NCBI RefSeq assembly: GCF_009848685.1
Contig: NZ_WXTX01000006.1
Location: forward strand, 186,001 to 250,000
From: Andreprevotia sp. IGB-42
GTDB taxonomy: Bacteria; Pseudomonadota; Gammaproteobacteria; Burkholderiales; Chitinibacteraceae
Direction of reading: 5' to 3'
DNA: 64,000 bases
In this document: one piece after another, positions 34,601 through 40,659 of the stretch
Numbering within the stretch: position 1 is the first letter of the stretch
How the letters are laid out: each line of letters opens with the position of its first letter
Program-made: the position numbers and the translations under genes
Notes under the pieces: model-generated
Database searches by the model: none
Told to the model about the DNA's origin: nothing
Seen by the model: only the letters and a program-made list of their open reading frames with translations

Positions 34601-34876
34601 GATCCATCGCTGTTCACCATCGATGCGGACGACATGTTCCAGATACCCACCGCGCCGGAGCACGCCACACCGGAGCGGACCGCGCCCGAGCGTACGGCCC
34701 CGAACCGCACGATGCCCAATCGCGCCAGCAGTGTCGATGTACCGCCACCGGTTGCGCAGAACTTCCGCAGCCAGCTTCAGGTAGCCGCACGGCAAATGCA
34801 TCTGCCGCTGCTGGCAGTAACGGACACGACAACCGCGCAGGAAAAAAACGGAGCAATCCCTGTTGGAAATACCTGA
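22667..34876 (+). CDS. Giant LEPR-XLL/DUF4347 surface protein with VCBS repeats
   Basis: A 4069-residue protein without a Sec signal peptide. Residues 23-31 read LEPRILFDG, the LEPR-XLL motif found at the N-terminus of giant surface proteins. A DUF4347 domain covers about 70-235 (NLVVMDSRLEN, IQIFSHGAAG, IQLYGCDVG). Residues about 238-1858 are DUF11-like beta-sandwich repeats, 1862-1945 an SdrD_B-like domain (GVISGKLWDDTASADAS), and 1985-2125 a cadherin-like domain. Thirteen VCBS-type repeats fill about 2125-3865. The last 200 residues form a distinct tail with PERTAP/NRTMPNR repeats. I see no RTX nonapeptides. It heads a row of TolC-, HlyD- and M50-type genes that probably export or anchor it. 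A role in adhesion or biofilm is inferred from the architecture. Confidence 0.92.
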   Translation: MQIKPPPAKAPFSFRPRSHALALEPRILFDGAAAAAVEQHHTDNADSSAVTRHAAVAEAREPAAAPAPRNLVVMDSRLENRDQLLASLPADTKALVVNAGEDALAAISNALATLGKVDSIQIFSHGAAGQFSLGDRNYTSDTLRQASATLASWRGALNAGADIQLYGCDVGAGEAGQALVDELARSTGADVAASSNDTGSATAGGDWVLEVRHGNIDKSLALSASAISGYDGLLANASPTVSLPATTSDVLIGGQFTFTVNLSNSNAQVGFAPFVDLFIPTTGKDGDDGISFVSASFGGQTLIAHQVTFDASGNATHPLAKDASGNPLVITAASVGMRAGDTMVVLELPFASVSSQQPLIPVVVTASLSDLADTGLSNGTPDLTVKARAGFQYGNDALDNPTADPSLVEAATHDFIVHPTLVSLTQSVNMPEGETATGPNFEHTQTVTVTPAPGQTISNVVVTQSLPGSIQVTAITPGAGGTLTSITLNDGRVLNNPTLINQAIASDTLFITQYTVSYASLSAPVQNVVRFYVPESDASGNAVIDSNTGDDVTSTFGTPSASGRWKPLDPRDVTAPATTIDFSGNGDGQNASFTAKSITLQKAVAVQVDTGSTGITPGDTLNYTLNIALSDYFGFGETRFANGSFTVMDTVSDGQTLVGTPTFSFSAHGVTQTVALVYTTSTDANGVTTLTFDIAATLRAIPGRLQGALAGDLAVDDVREGITMAVINYGVLVGQSYTTNHPPQSEINEGDPLGNSATVTATLLSGPLNLTGFTESDNTTTTSIIPTQNIDISVLQVNGGVPPANGELRPGDTVTFRLSYNLVTGDYEALRFTSYLPLPLFDLSGVTWSQGNGVGQWSLGSGNTNLDNSIAVSNGPGNSVVFDFGNYDTAGTTGTRVEVTFTLKVGDQPFADQRSLNVLAQSTQLTTIDKQTLLSSDSTLIESIAEPNLQMKHGVVSSSHGTPDVVGWAPPGSTGVPFTGHVTDLSSIDGNVTGLDAGDQVRLVTAIENTGGGGAYDVATSITLPTDLAFVGGNLASANLLIYRGNGVALVAGQDYSVAGNTITFLDQGSVPSLLPGRPGTTADTNGGNVIVITYDTVVAANIDASRTLQSTATLSNYASVDGGTDFTPVDLTDLASEQIAAPEVRMTFAGGSLDNGDSSATHTNGNELVVGEGMRYDIIVTLPEGNTRSLRLDDLVPPGMRLDTSFNGGLGYELITTVAGSAALTADFNGTVTAGALGAAPGDVLADLGKDGVDARITFSASDAVSDNVTGNNSFVIRVQLVVSNTIDNQANRALANDARLVFSDPDGDTPNGVAAVDRTVALTGGKPTAVLREPTLQIIPSALHKGGYGVDEGNLVEYTIEIRNGSASTDFDAFDISFADTLPTQLSNLTLIGVTYQGSATNNGGADFELVGGQLRTVAGANVDIAKGSSIVLRVAGTVNATAANTPSFDNLATVQWTSLNGTANNTADPAGERTGLDGLPATGILNDYRTTAHLVVPVAQATGISRVGGLPDTAAANPTYTDHEPVTIGEIVRYRVVNLLPEGQANSYQLRVTLANGLDFMQDGTVRIAFISSSGIETSVTGLITGGTLQIVGNQNNAEALPISATLAGPSPTGVLASSNIVVNPLGGGNTEVLFNLGTLINHDADADLEGISIEFNARVNNQASNIAGVQLAVTAQALAAGNPLSIMDTVYQDIVEPAFTGLDKHIIDFNPNPSGTTGTATVEVSFTENGGLAAFNTHLTDSFPGGSNYILGSIKIGNTSYTPGNLPAGVSVSTSGGLTVDFAKIDVGTKVSVVYQVTVPNSGIIASSNASLTWSSLAETFTAWGGSSVGADSTVAGERTGSGVAPNTYVLSEGAGLGVISGKLWDDTASADASTTPDGVGLPGQTVTLTWGGLDGDLTTTADNKTFTTTTDLGGQYRFGVLPSGVFRIDTPTGTISYPQPIGDLRVRIDSDAASPLGRVDIALGEGTSAIANAGYVQQNDAPVNHLPAAASAQEDTAQLISGLSISDVDAGTRPVQVILSVLQGTLYFSSPTAGVTVLGENSAAVTLQGSVTAINAALAKLTYLGNADFNGSDTLTISTNDFGAFGDHDGDGMPGESADDALFDLDMLSITVNAVNDVPVANDDTATAVEAGGTNNGQVGVDPRGNVLGNDSDVDVATNSDRLRVSKAGVHSGTQQTITDGAQIIIAGQYGNLVISSGGGYQYVVDNSNAAVQALRTSGQTLTEQFDYTLSDLGGLTDSAVLTVTLRGANDAPTAVSDSGFAVEAGGVANGSGGSDATGNVMTNDSDVDGGEFGTLPANGEALTVTGVRGIDDQLYGPPTLVPPGSDSSNGASIAGQFGTLYLGADGSYRYVIDNNNITVQRLGTGQTLQEVFSYRLTDLAGLNSIANLNIQVRGNNDNPVASNDVAQAQAKSSAPNSQESNPIGNVITSPSRPGNTDNGVDSDVDAADRPNTRLRVGGVRTGTEAAVGALTSVAIGSTATANATVIVGTYGTLTIGADGSYSYDVDSTNAAVIAHSAIDPPLIDSFTYQLVDTASLTDLGELNVTVFGVNDPPVAQNAIALVMEKGGINDSTPGRDITNGTVLLRDHDPDGDPLTVTAIRTGAETDIGGTSGTIGQPLIGLYGTLTLRADGSYDYTVDNSNLAVQALRQGDLLVERFTYTVTDSNSVSDQAELIVVVSGQNDVPEAGDDNATAIEAGGRNNDQSGTDPTGNVLTNDFDDDGGEHAGDVADYGETQAVSSVRTGTEAGIGTNGVVGSELRGSYGWLTLNADGSYSYRVDNSMTAVQALRSSANTLSDSFSYTVIDAAGTTDRATLNVTIRGANDTPVAKDDAGTAIEAGGIANGTPGSNATGNVLANDQDVDAFGETLNVTGVGKGIRNGTLGSPFAGDYGSLTLNANGSYTYVVDNSNPLVEALRTSGQTLSETFNYTIKDLNGASSTAVLTITIEGRDDTPVGRDDTGLATEAGGHHNDLAGSNPTGNVLSNDSDVDTGEKGTLDGIRTGGENTAGTLIAIGGGVTLNGRYGTLAIAADGSYYYFVDDSKPAVDALKPGDFLVDVFTYSGHDKAGATDTAELRIIINGAWDAPVGKLDVAYAVPDSDTASEISPSGNVLTNDRDVDTGDSLVVSGIRTGHPADAAVPTGVNPGTSNADGTLVQGTYGQLIIGADGTYTYHVDSSNPAIQNMGPLDFVNEPFTYEVKDLGGQTTLVQLTIVIRGRNEAPVGVDDSATAIEAGGIANTTPGVNPSGNVLSNDSDIDAQALTVTAIRTGDESGSGATSAVGTALRGQYGTLTINADGSWHYELDNSQPEVEALRTGGNTLVDTFTYTFQDIWQVQDQAVLRITIQGSDDYPLASDDSGVAVEAGGVRNSTPGSDATGNVVANDSDIDSPLYGETLDVASVTNSRGQTASAGTSLDGLYGTLVIDADGSYRYQVDNSNPTVEALRTANDTLGETFSYRLVDAAGAETEARLTIRIQGANDNPRAQDDGAFASEAAPLVQGQVLPNDADVDANDRNAVVGIRTGAEAGSGVAGTVGQPLAGLYGTLVLNADGSYTYLVDVNNPAVQNAVDNTLVETFTYTVEDLLHATDTATLRIVIAGNRGGGGTGDELVANDDAGRAIEAGGVFNTTPGADALGNVLNNDISPLGEAVNVVSVSNGSGQTAQAGTQLQGQYGTLLISADGSYRYQVDNSNPTVEALRTPENTVSDTFTYRVRDTTGAESTARLTIQIQGANDNPRAQDDSAIASEAASVPQVRGQVLSNDGEVDANDSQTVVKIRTGVEAGSGTDGVVGQPLAGLYGTLILNADGSYTYRIDAGNPAVQAAVRTGQILQDSFTYTVVDRINAPDQATLVIYLDPSTPNPPVTPEQGGGHQNHGLDYAPGQQALPDVDPIVFVSPEVERNALLEQISGRQSDGSDIGWLLDRGIRSSSLGAGLGQIDGQFVARSVSISQMGSDIDLAWILGRPERLGLGADGLLMDPSLFTIDADDMFQIPTAPEHATPERTAPERTAPNRTMPNRASSVDVPPPVAQNFRSQLQVAARQMHLPLLAVTDTTTAQEKNGAIPVGNT
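29038..34260 (+). repeat. Array of 13 VCBS-type coding repeats
   Basis: Each unit is about 120-150 codons. A typical unit opens with an ANDD.GTAIEAGG-type segment, then NVLxNDxDVD, IRTG, GxYGTLTLNADGSYTYxVD and FTYTVxD, and ends in IxGANDxP. Units 10-11 (32731-33502) and 12-13 (33503 to about 34230) are much closer to each other than to the rest, so a two-unit block of about 770 bp seems to have been duplicated. Units 3, 8 and 11 are the most divergent at their start. Confidence 0.88.
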
Positions 34877-34948
34877 CCCACGCGCCCGCCAGCACTGCCG
34901 GGCAAAACCGCATGCCATACCGGCAACAGAGACCACAGGAGCCTGCCC

Positions 34949-36481
34949 ATGCCCAAGCAAACCGTAACCCGCATCAGCGTGCTGACGGGTTTCGCGTTGA
35001 TGCTCAGCGCCTGCGCATCGATGGACCCCAAGCCGATGACCAAGGACGAATACCGGCAACGTGTCGTGGATGACCAGACCGCCATGTACAAGGATCAGGA
35101 GCCGGTAACGGCGCCGATCACCTTCTACGATGCGGCCGCACGGGCGCTGAAATACAATCTGGATTACCGGCTCAAGCTGCTGGAGAGCGCGCTGGCAGCA
35201 GACCTGCGCGATGTTTCCAGCCACGAGATGCTGCCCAGGGTGGTGGCCGCTGCCGGGTACCGCGGGCGCAGCAATGATTCTGGCGGTACGTCGATCGGTA
35301 TCGAGGACGGCCAGGAAAGCTTGCGGGCATCGACTTCCGAAGAGCGCTACCGCACGGTGGCCGATCTGGGTCTGAGCTGGAGCCTGCTCGACTTCGGCGT
35401 TGCCTATTATCGCACCCAGCAGAAATCCAACCAGATACTCATGGCCGAAGAGCGCCGCCGGCGCGTGGCGCAGAATGTATTGCAGGATGTGCGCAATGCC
35501 TATTGGCGTGCGCTGGCCGCGCAACGCTTGCAGCCAGAGGTCGACCAATTGCTGGCGCGCACACGCAAGGCGCTGCAAGCAGCACAGGAAGCCGAAACCA
35601 AGGGCTTGCTGCCACGCCAGGAAGTGCTGGCCTACCAGCGCGCACTGCTCGATTCCATGTCGCTGTTGTCGGTGCGCCGCCAGGATCTGGAGTTCGCGCA
35701 ATCCGAACTGATTGCACTGATGTCGCTGCCGCCGGGCTCGAAGCTGATACTGGCCGATGGCCCGGAGCAGACGCTGCCGGCGCTGAGCGCCGATATCGGC
35801 GTACTGGAACAGCTGGCCATGGAACAGCGCCCGGAAATCATGGAAGAGTGGTACCGCAAGCGCGTGAACGAAAACGATATCAAGATCGCCAAGGCACAGC
35901 TGTGGCCGAATGTAGGTCTGGACTGGAGCGCGCAATACGATTCCAACCAGTATCTGTACAACAATCACTGGTCGCAAGTCGGGGTGCAGGTTTCGCTGAA
36001 CCTGCTCAAGCTGCTGCAATATCCATCGCTCAATGCATCGGGCGAATCGCAGGCTAAGACGGATGACATGCGCCGCATTGCATTGTCGATGGCCATCCTC
36101 ACCCAGGCGCGGGTTGGCGCGCTGCGCTATCAACTGGCAAGGCAAGAGGTGGAGTTCTCCAACCAGAGCTTGCGTGTAGATCGCAACCTGCTCGATTACG
36201 CCCGCGCCGCACGCAAGACCACGCTGGGATCGGAGCTGGAAGTGATCCGTGCCGAAGGGCGCTACCTGCTGGCACGCTACCAGCGCGAAGCCGCGTATTC
36301 CAATGCGCAGGCTGCATGGGGCCGACTGTACAACTCGGTGGGGTTCGACGTGTTGCCAGAAGCGATCGCCAAGGATGACGTGAAGACGCTGGCGCTCGCC
36401 ATCGAGAAAACCCACACCGAACAGCAACAATACCGCTTGCAAGCAAGCCAGACCGGGAGTGCCAATGCGCCGGCTCAGTAG
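34949..36481 (+). CDS. TolC-family outer-membrane channel lipoprotein
   Basis: A 510-residue TolC/OMF-type protein. The N-terminus has a lipoprotein signal with the lipobox LSAC (Cys22), so it should be lipid-anchored in the outer membrane. Two long heptad-rich helical regions (about residues 150-235 and 380-460) frame shorter beta segments, the usual OEP repeat. AGGAG precedes the ATG by eight bases, and the gene lies 72 bases after the giant gene. It overlaps the next gene. With the following adaptors it should form the channel through which the giant protein leaves the cell. An RND drug pump would normally provide the inner-membrane part, but none is encoded here. Confidence 0.9.
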   Translation: MPKQTVTRISVLTGFALMLSACASMDPKPMTKDEYRQRVVDDQTAMYKDQEPVTAPITFYDAAARALKYNLDYRLKLLESALAADLRDVSSHEMLPRVVAAAGYRGRSNDSGGTSIGIEDGQESLRASTSEERYRTVADLGLSWSLLDFGVAYYRTQQKSNQILMAEERRRRVAQNVLQDVRNAYWRALAAQRLQPEVDQLLARTRKALQAAQEAETKGLLPRQEVLAYQRALLDSMSLLSVRRQDLEFAQSELIALMSLPPGSKLILADGPEQTLPALSADIGVLEQLAMEQRPEIMEEWYRKRVNENDIKIAKAQLWPNVGLDWSAQYDSNQYLYNNHWSQVGVQVSLNLLKLLQYPSLNASGESQAKTDDMRRIALSMAILTQARVGALRYQLARQEVEFSNQSLRVDRNLLDYARAARKTTLGSELEVIRAEGRYLLARYQREAAYSNAQAAWGRLYNSVGFDVLPEAIAKDDVKTLALAIEKTHTEQQQYRLQASQTGSANAPAQ

Positions 36482-37229
36482 CCCTTTTTTTTGTGCCGTC
36501 CTGCTCTCTGCCGGATTCAACGCTGGTCATGCAGCAAAAGCCGCAAGCGACGATGCACAAGCCGATCCCAATGCAATGCGCGTGCTGCTTGCCCCCAAGA
36601 TGGAAACCACGCTGTCCAGCCAGATGAATGGCACCATCAGCGATCTGAATATTACGCTCGGCAAACGGGTTGCCAAAGGGGCGGTGCTGGCCCAGCTCGA
36701 TTGCAGCGAAGTATTGGCGCGGGGCAACGTGACCAAGGCCGAACTGAATATGGCGAAGCAGAATTTGGCCGCCAAGCATGGTTTGCAACAACTGGATGCC
36801 GCCGGTGAAATCGAGGTGGCGCTGGCCACCACGGAAGTGGAAAAAGCCAATGGCGCGCTGGCGCTGAACAAGGCACAGCAGGGTTATTGCAAGGTATTGG
36901 CGCCGTTCAGTGGGCGGGTGGCCAAGGTCTATGTAAAGGCCTACCAGACCGTTGCGGCCGGTACGCCGGTGGTTGACCTGGTGAGCGATGGCCCGCTCAA
37001 GGTCAGGCTCAATGTGCCATCAACGTTATTGAAGAAAATGAAGCCCGGTACCCGGCTCGATGTCTCCATCCATGAAACCGGCAATACCTATCCAGCGCGG
37101 GTCAGCGCCATCAATGCCCGGGTCGATGCTGTTGCGCAGACTGTCGAGCTGGAAGCGCAGCTCGATGCCGCCAATCCGGAGCTGATCGCAGGCATGAGCG
37201 GCGTGGCCCGTTTTCCGGCTGCGCAATGA
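36465..37229 (+). CDS. Short periplasmic adaptor (membrane-fusion protein)
   Basis: The 254-residue protein has a signal peptide (PFFCAVLLSAGFNAGHA) and a compact HlyD/AcrA-like layout. A first lipoyl half comes around MNGTISDLNITLGKRV, then a short helical hairpin, a second lipoyl half around VLAPFSGRVAKVYVKAYQ, and a beta-barrel ending VARFPA. It is much shorter than usual adaptors of about 380 residues, mainly because the hairpin and the C-terminal domain are reduced. The ATG at 36465 is chosen because GGGAG lies five bases upstream. It overlaps the tolC-like gene by 17 bases, and its stop overlaps the next ATG. Confidence 0.87.
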   Translation: MRRLSSPFFCAVLLSAGFNAGHAAKAASDDAQADPNAMRVLLAPKMETTLSSQMNGTISDLNITLGKRVAKGAVLAQLDCSEVLARGNVTKAELNMAKQNLAAKHGLQQLDAAGEIEVALATTEVEKANGALALNKAQQGYCKVLAPFSGRVAKVYVKAYQTVAAGTPVVDLVSDGPLKVRLNVPSTLLKKMKPGTRLDVSIHETGNTYPARVSAINARVDAVAQTVELEAQLDAANPELIAGMSGVARFPAAQ

Positions 37230-38566
37230 CAGAAAGGTTGCCGCACCCGCAGTTGCTGCTCAGCCTGGATCAGTTGCGTGATCGCGCGCTGGCAGCGGAA
37301 ACACTGAACGCACTGGCTTTTTCCATGGCCAATGACCTGTATCCGTTGTTGCATTTCCGGCAGGCGCTGGTATTGGCCGAGCATGGCAAGCGATTTGAAC
37401 TGCTGGCCATTTCCGGCCTGGTGAAGCCCGAGGAAGATTCACCTTACCTGATCTGGCTGCCGCGCGCGGTACGCTGGCTGGCCGCGCAGTTGCAGGATGC
37501 CGAGCCGCACTGGCTGGCGCGCGATGCGCTGGATGTGCCGCCCGAGGTGGCAGAAGGCTGGGCAGAGTGGTGGCCAGCCGGCATCTGGACGGTGCCCTTG
37601 CATCAGCAGGATGGCAAACGCCTGGGCGTATTGCTGGTGCTGCTGGATGAGCCGCCAGCCGAGCCACTGCTGCCGTTGCTGCGCGGCCTATGGCAAACCT
37701 GGGCTTATTGCTGGGCGGCCTTGTTGCGCCGGCAGCGTCGTTTGCCCTGGCAACCCAACCGTCGCCATTGGGCGCTGGCCGGCCTGCTGGTGGCGGCGCT
37801 GGCATTCATCCCGGTACGCCAGACCGTATTGGCCCCGGCAGAGGTTGTTTCGCGTGAGGCGCAGATCATCAGTTCGCCAGTCGATGGCGTGATCGAGCGC
37901 ATCACCGTGCGGCCTAACCAGGTGGTCGCGCAGGGCGCCTTGCTGTTTTCTCTGGATGAAACCAGCTTGCGCAGTCGTGTCGACGTATTGACCAAGCAGG
38001 TAGCAGTGGCGGATGCGGAGCTCATGGCAGCCAGCCAGCGTGCATTCGACAACGCACAAAGCAAGAGTGAACTGGCGGTACTTGGCGGCGTGGCGCAACA
38101 ACGGCGTGCCGAGCTGGAGGCCACCATGGCGCAATTGAAACGGACCCAGGTTGTTGCGCCCAAGGCCGGCGTGGCTGTTTTCAGCGACCCGAATGACTGG
38201 CAGGGCAAACCGGTAGTGACAGGCGAGCGCATCCTGCAACTGGCTGACCCGGCCAAACCCGCCATGCTGATCCAGTTGCCGGTAGCGGATGCCATTGCGC
38301 TGGAAACCGGGGCGGAAGTCACGCTCTACCTCACAACCTACCCCTTGTCGCCGCTGAATGGCAAAGTGCTGGAAACCAGCTATCAAGCCAAGCCCAGCGA
38401 CGATGGCGTGATGGCCTACCGGCTGCTGGCCAGCGTGGATGGCTTGCCCGAACATGCCCGGCTGGGGCTGCATGGCACCGCCAAGCTATATGGCCAACGC
38501 GTCAGCCTGGGCTATTACCTGCTGCGCCGGCCGCTGGCGGCGGTACGTGCATGGACGGGCTGGTAG
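37226..38566 (+). CDS. Membrane-anchored HlyD protein with GAF-like N-terminal domain
   Basis: A 446-residue protein. Residues 1-165 form a cytoplasmic domain that looks GAF-like (ALAFSMANDLYPLLHFRQAL, LVLAEHGKRFELLAISG, IWTVPLHQQDGKRLGVLLVL). One membrane helix follows (about 181-198), then a periplasmic HlyD part with IISSPVDGVIERITVRPNQV, a helical hairpin and VVAPKAGVAVFSDPNDW. Such GAF plus HlyD proteins could sense a cytoplasmic ligand or partner and transmit it to the channel. The start overlaps the previous stop (ATGA) and the end overlaps the next gene by 16 bases. Confidence 0.85.
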   Translation: MTERLPHPQLLLSLDQLRDRALAAETLNALAFSMANDLYPLLHFRQALVLAEHGKRFELLAISGLVKPEEDSPYLIWLPRAVRWLAAQLQDAEPHWLARDALDVPPEVAEGWAEWWPAGIWTVPLHQQDGKRLGVLLVLLDEPPAEPLLPLLRGLWQTWAYCWAALLRRQRRLPWQPNRRHWALAGLLVAALAFIPVRQTVLAPAEVVSREAQIISSPVDGVIERITVRPNQVVAQGALLFSLDETSLRSRVDVLTKQVAVADAELMAASQRAFDNAQSKSELAVLGGVAQQRRAELEATMAQLKRTQVVAPKAGVAVFSDPNDWQGKPVVTGERILQLADPAKPAMLIQLPVADAIALETGAEVTLYLTTYPLSPLNGKVLETSYQAKPSDDGVMAYRLLASVDGLPEHARLGLHGTAKLYGQRVSLGYYLLRRPLAAVRAWTGW

Positions 38567-40659
38567 TGCAACAGGCACAGGCCATACCTGCATTGCGGGA
38601 AGACTTGCGGCTGAGCGAAACGCGTGCCGGCAGTGACGGTGAGCCCACCTGGGTGATCCAGGATACGGTGCTGAACCGCTTTTACCGTATCGGCTGGCTG
38701 GAATTCGAATTCCTGGTGCGCTGGGGCGCGCCCGCCGCAGAAATTTGCGAGCAGATCGCCGCGCAGACGGCGTTGCGGCCGGAACCCGATCAGGTCGAGA
38801 CATTCGGTCATTTCCTCGAACAGCACCAGTTGCTCCGGCCCAGCCCGCAAGCGCTGGCCAGGATGCAGCAGCGTGATGAAGCGGGGCAGGGCTGGCTGAC
38901 CTGGCGCTGGTGGCTGCATCACTACCTGTTTTTCCGCATTCCGCTGCTGCACCCGCAACAGCCATTGGCGTGGCTGGCGGCCCGGCTGGGCTGGCTGTTC
39001 AGCCCGGCGGCCGGCATCACGGTCGTCCTGCTCAGCCTGCTGGGCGTGGTGATGGTGCTGCACCAGTGGGATACCTTTGCCACCGCGGTGGTCGAATCGT
39101 TCTCCACCGAAGGGTTGCTCAGCTTTGCGCTGGCGCTGCTGGTGGCCAAGACGCTGCACGAGCTGGCGCATGCGCTGGTGGCCACGCGGCTGGGCCTGCG
39201 CGTTGCCCATATGGGCGTAGCTTTCGTGGTGATGTGGCCGATGCTCTACACCGATACTGGCGAGAGCTGGCGACTGCGCAACGCGCGCCAGCGGCTGGCC
39301 ATCGCCTCGGCCGGCATCCTGTGCGAGCTGGCGCTGGCGGGCCTCGCCACGCTGGGCTGGGCACTGTGCGAGCCCGGGGCGTTGCGCAATGCGCTGCTGT
39401 ATCTGGCTACCACCAGCTGGATATTGTCGCTGGCGCTCAATGCCAGCCCGTTCATGCGCTTCGATGGTTATTTCATCCTGTCCGATCTGCTGGATTTTCC
39501 CAATCTGCATGAGCGCGCGTCGGCCATGGCACGGGCAGCCATCCGGCGTACGCTGCTGGGCCTGCCCGAGGCATGGCCAGAGCCATTTGCCCCGCAGCAG
39601 CGGCGCTTGCTGGTGGCTTTTGCGCTGATCACCTGGCTGTACCGGCTGACGCTCTTCCTCGGCATCGCGGTGACCGTTTACCTGTTCTTCTTCAAACTGC
39701 TGGGCATTTTCCTGTTCGGCGTGGAAATCACCTGGTTCATCATGATGCCCATCTGGCGCGAACTGAAATACTGGTGGGCGCATCGCGCCAGCGTGCAGAC
39801 CGGCCGGCGCTGGCTGTTCTGGGGCCTGCTGGGTGTCTTGCTATTACTGCTGGCCTTGCCGTGGCGCACGCAAGTACATGGCTTTGGTGTGGCCCGCTCG
39901 GAAAATCAGTTGCGTGTCTTTGCGCCTTTCGCCGCCCGCCTGCAATCCATTCATCCCATCGGGCAGGTGCAAGCGAAAGATACGCTGATCACGCTGGATG
40001 AACCGGATATTGCATCGCGCATGCGCAGCAGCGAAGCCGGTTTGCGTGGCTACCAAGCAAGGCTGGCCGGGCTGATTGCCGATGCCGCCGGGCTGGATCA
40101 GCAGGCTGTCACGCGCCAGCGCCTGAGCGTGCAGGTCGAGGAGGCACAAGCTGCCCGTTCCGAGATCGCCCGCCTGAAGCTGCAGGCGCCGTTTGCCGGC
40201 CAGTGGCAGGACGTCAACCCGGGATGGCACAGCGGCCAATGGCTGAACGCCCGCGAACCCATCGGCATCCTGATCGACCCGGCGCATTGGCAGATAGATG
40301 CCTATGTGAGGCAGGAGGATGTACAACGGCTGGCAACGGGGCGTCATGTACGTTTTTACCCCAATGGGCAGCCGGACCCGTTATCCGGTCGGGTGATTGC
40401 CATCGCCAGCACGCGTGCCAAGCAGCTTGCCCACCCGATGCTGGCTTCACGTTTCAATGGCCCCATCGTGGTTACCGCAGAACGCGATGTGCTGATTCCC
40501 AATCCTGCTGTGTTTCATGTACTGATACAGCTTGATACCGCCCCGCCAGCGCTGAGGGAAACGCGGGGTCAATTGCAGATTGATGGTGATCGTCGCAGTC
40601 TGTTGGGCGAGGCTGGTACCTATTTGCTGGCCGCACTGCTGCGTGAGAGCGGCTTCTGA
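38551..40659 (+). CDS. M50-type zinc protease / HlyD fusion membrane protein
   Basis: A 702-residue multi-spanning protein. Residues about 15-105 resemble the PqqD-like or winged-helix domain at the start of peptide zinc metalloproteases. Membrane helices follow, and the zinc motif THELAHALVA-type HELAH lies at His203-Glu204-His207. The third-ligand motif NASPFMRFDGYFILSDLLD contains Asp305. From about residue 440 to 690 a HlyD-like periplasmic part contains VFAPFAARLQSIHPIGQVQ and LKLQAPFAGQWQ. All recognised S2P catalytic residues are present, so it may cleave a partner in the membrane. It ends the operon. No ABC or RND pump gene follows. Confidence 0.88.
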   Translation: MDGLVVQQAQAIPALREDLRLSETRAGSDGEPTWVIQDTVLNRFYRIGWLEFEFLVRWGAPAAEICEQIAAQTALRPEPDQVETFGHFLEQHQLLRPSPQALARMQQRDEAGQGWLTWRWWLHHYLFFRIPLLHPQQPLAWLAARLGWLFSPAAGITVVLLSLLGVVMVLHQWDTFATAVVESFSTEGLLSFALALLVAKTLHELAHALVATRLGLRVAHMGVAFVVMWPMLYTDTGESWRLRNARQRLAIASAGILCELALAGLATLGWALCEPGALRNALLYLATTSWILSLALNASPFMRFDGYFILSDLLDFPNLHERASAMARAAIRRTLLGLPEAWPEPFAPQQRRLLVAFALITWLYRLTLFLGIAVTVYLFFFKLLGIFLFGVEITWFIMMPIWRELKYWWAHRASVQTGRRWLFWGLLGVLLLLLALPWRTQVHGFGVARSENQLRVFAPFAARLQSIHPIGQVQAKDTLITLDEPDIASRMRSSEAGLRGYQARLAGLIADAAGLDQQAVTRQRLSVQVEEAQAARSEIARLKLQAPFAGQWQDVNPGWHSGQWLNAREPIGILIDPAHWQIDAYVRQEDVQRLATGRHVRFYPNGQPDPLSGRVIAIASTRAKQLAHPMLASRFNGPIVVTAERDVLIPNPAVFHVLIQLDTAPPALRETRGQLQIDGDRRSLLGEAGTYLLAALLRESGF

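Noticed and set aside
34061-36520. Long minus-strand frame opposite the end of the giant gene and the tolC-like gene
   Set aside because: The plus-strand genes have clear domains, signal sequences and ribosome binding sites. The antisense peptide is rich in Arg, His and Gln, as expected from a shadow frame.
34949-40659. Calling the tolC-HlyD row a drug-efflux or RND system
   Set aside because: No RND or MFS pump is encoded. The GAF-HlyD and M50-HlyD proteins and the adjacent giant surface protein fit export of a protein better.
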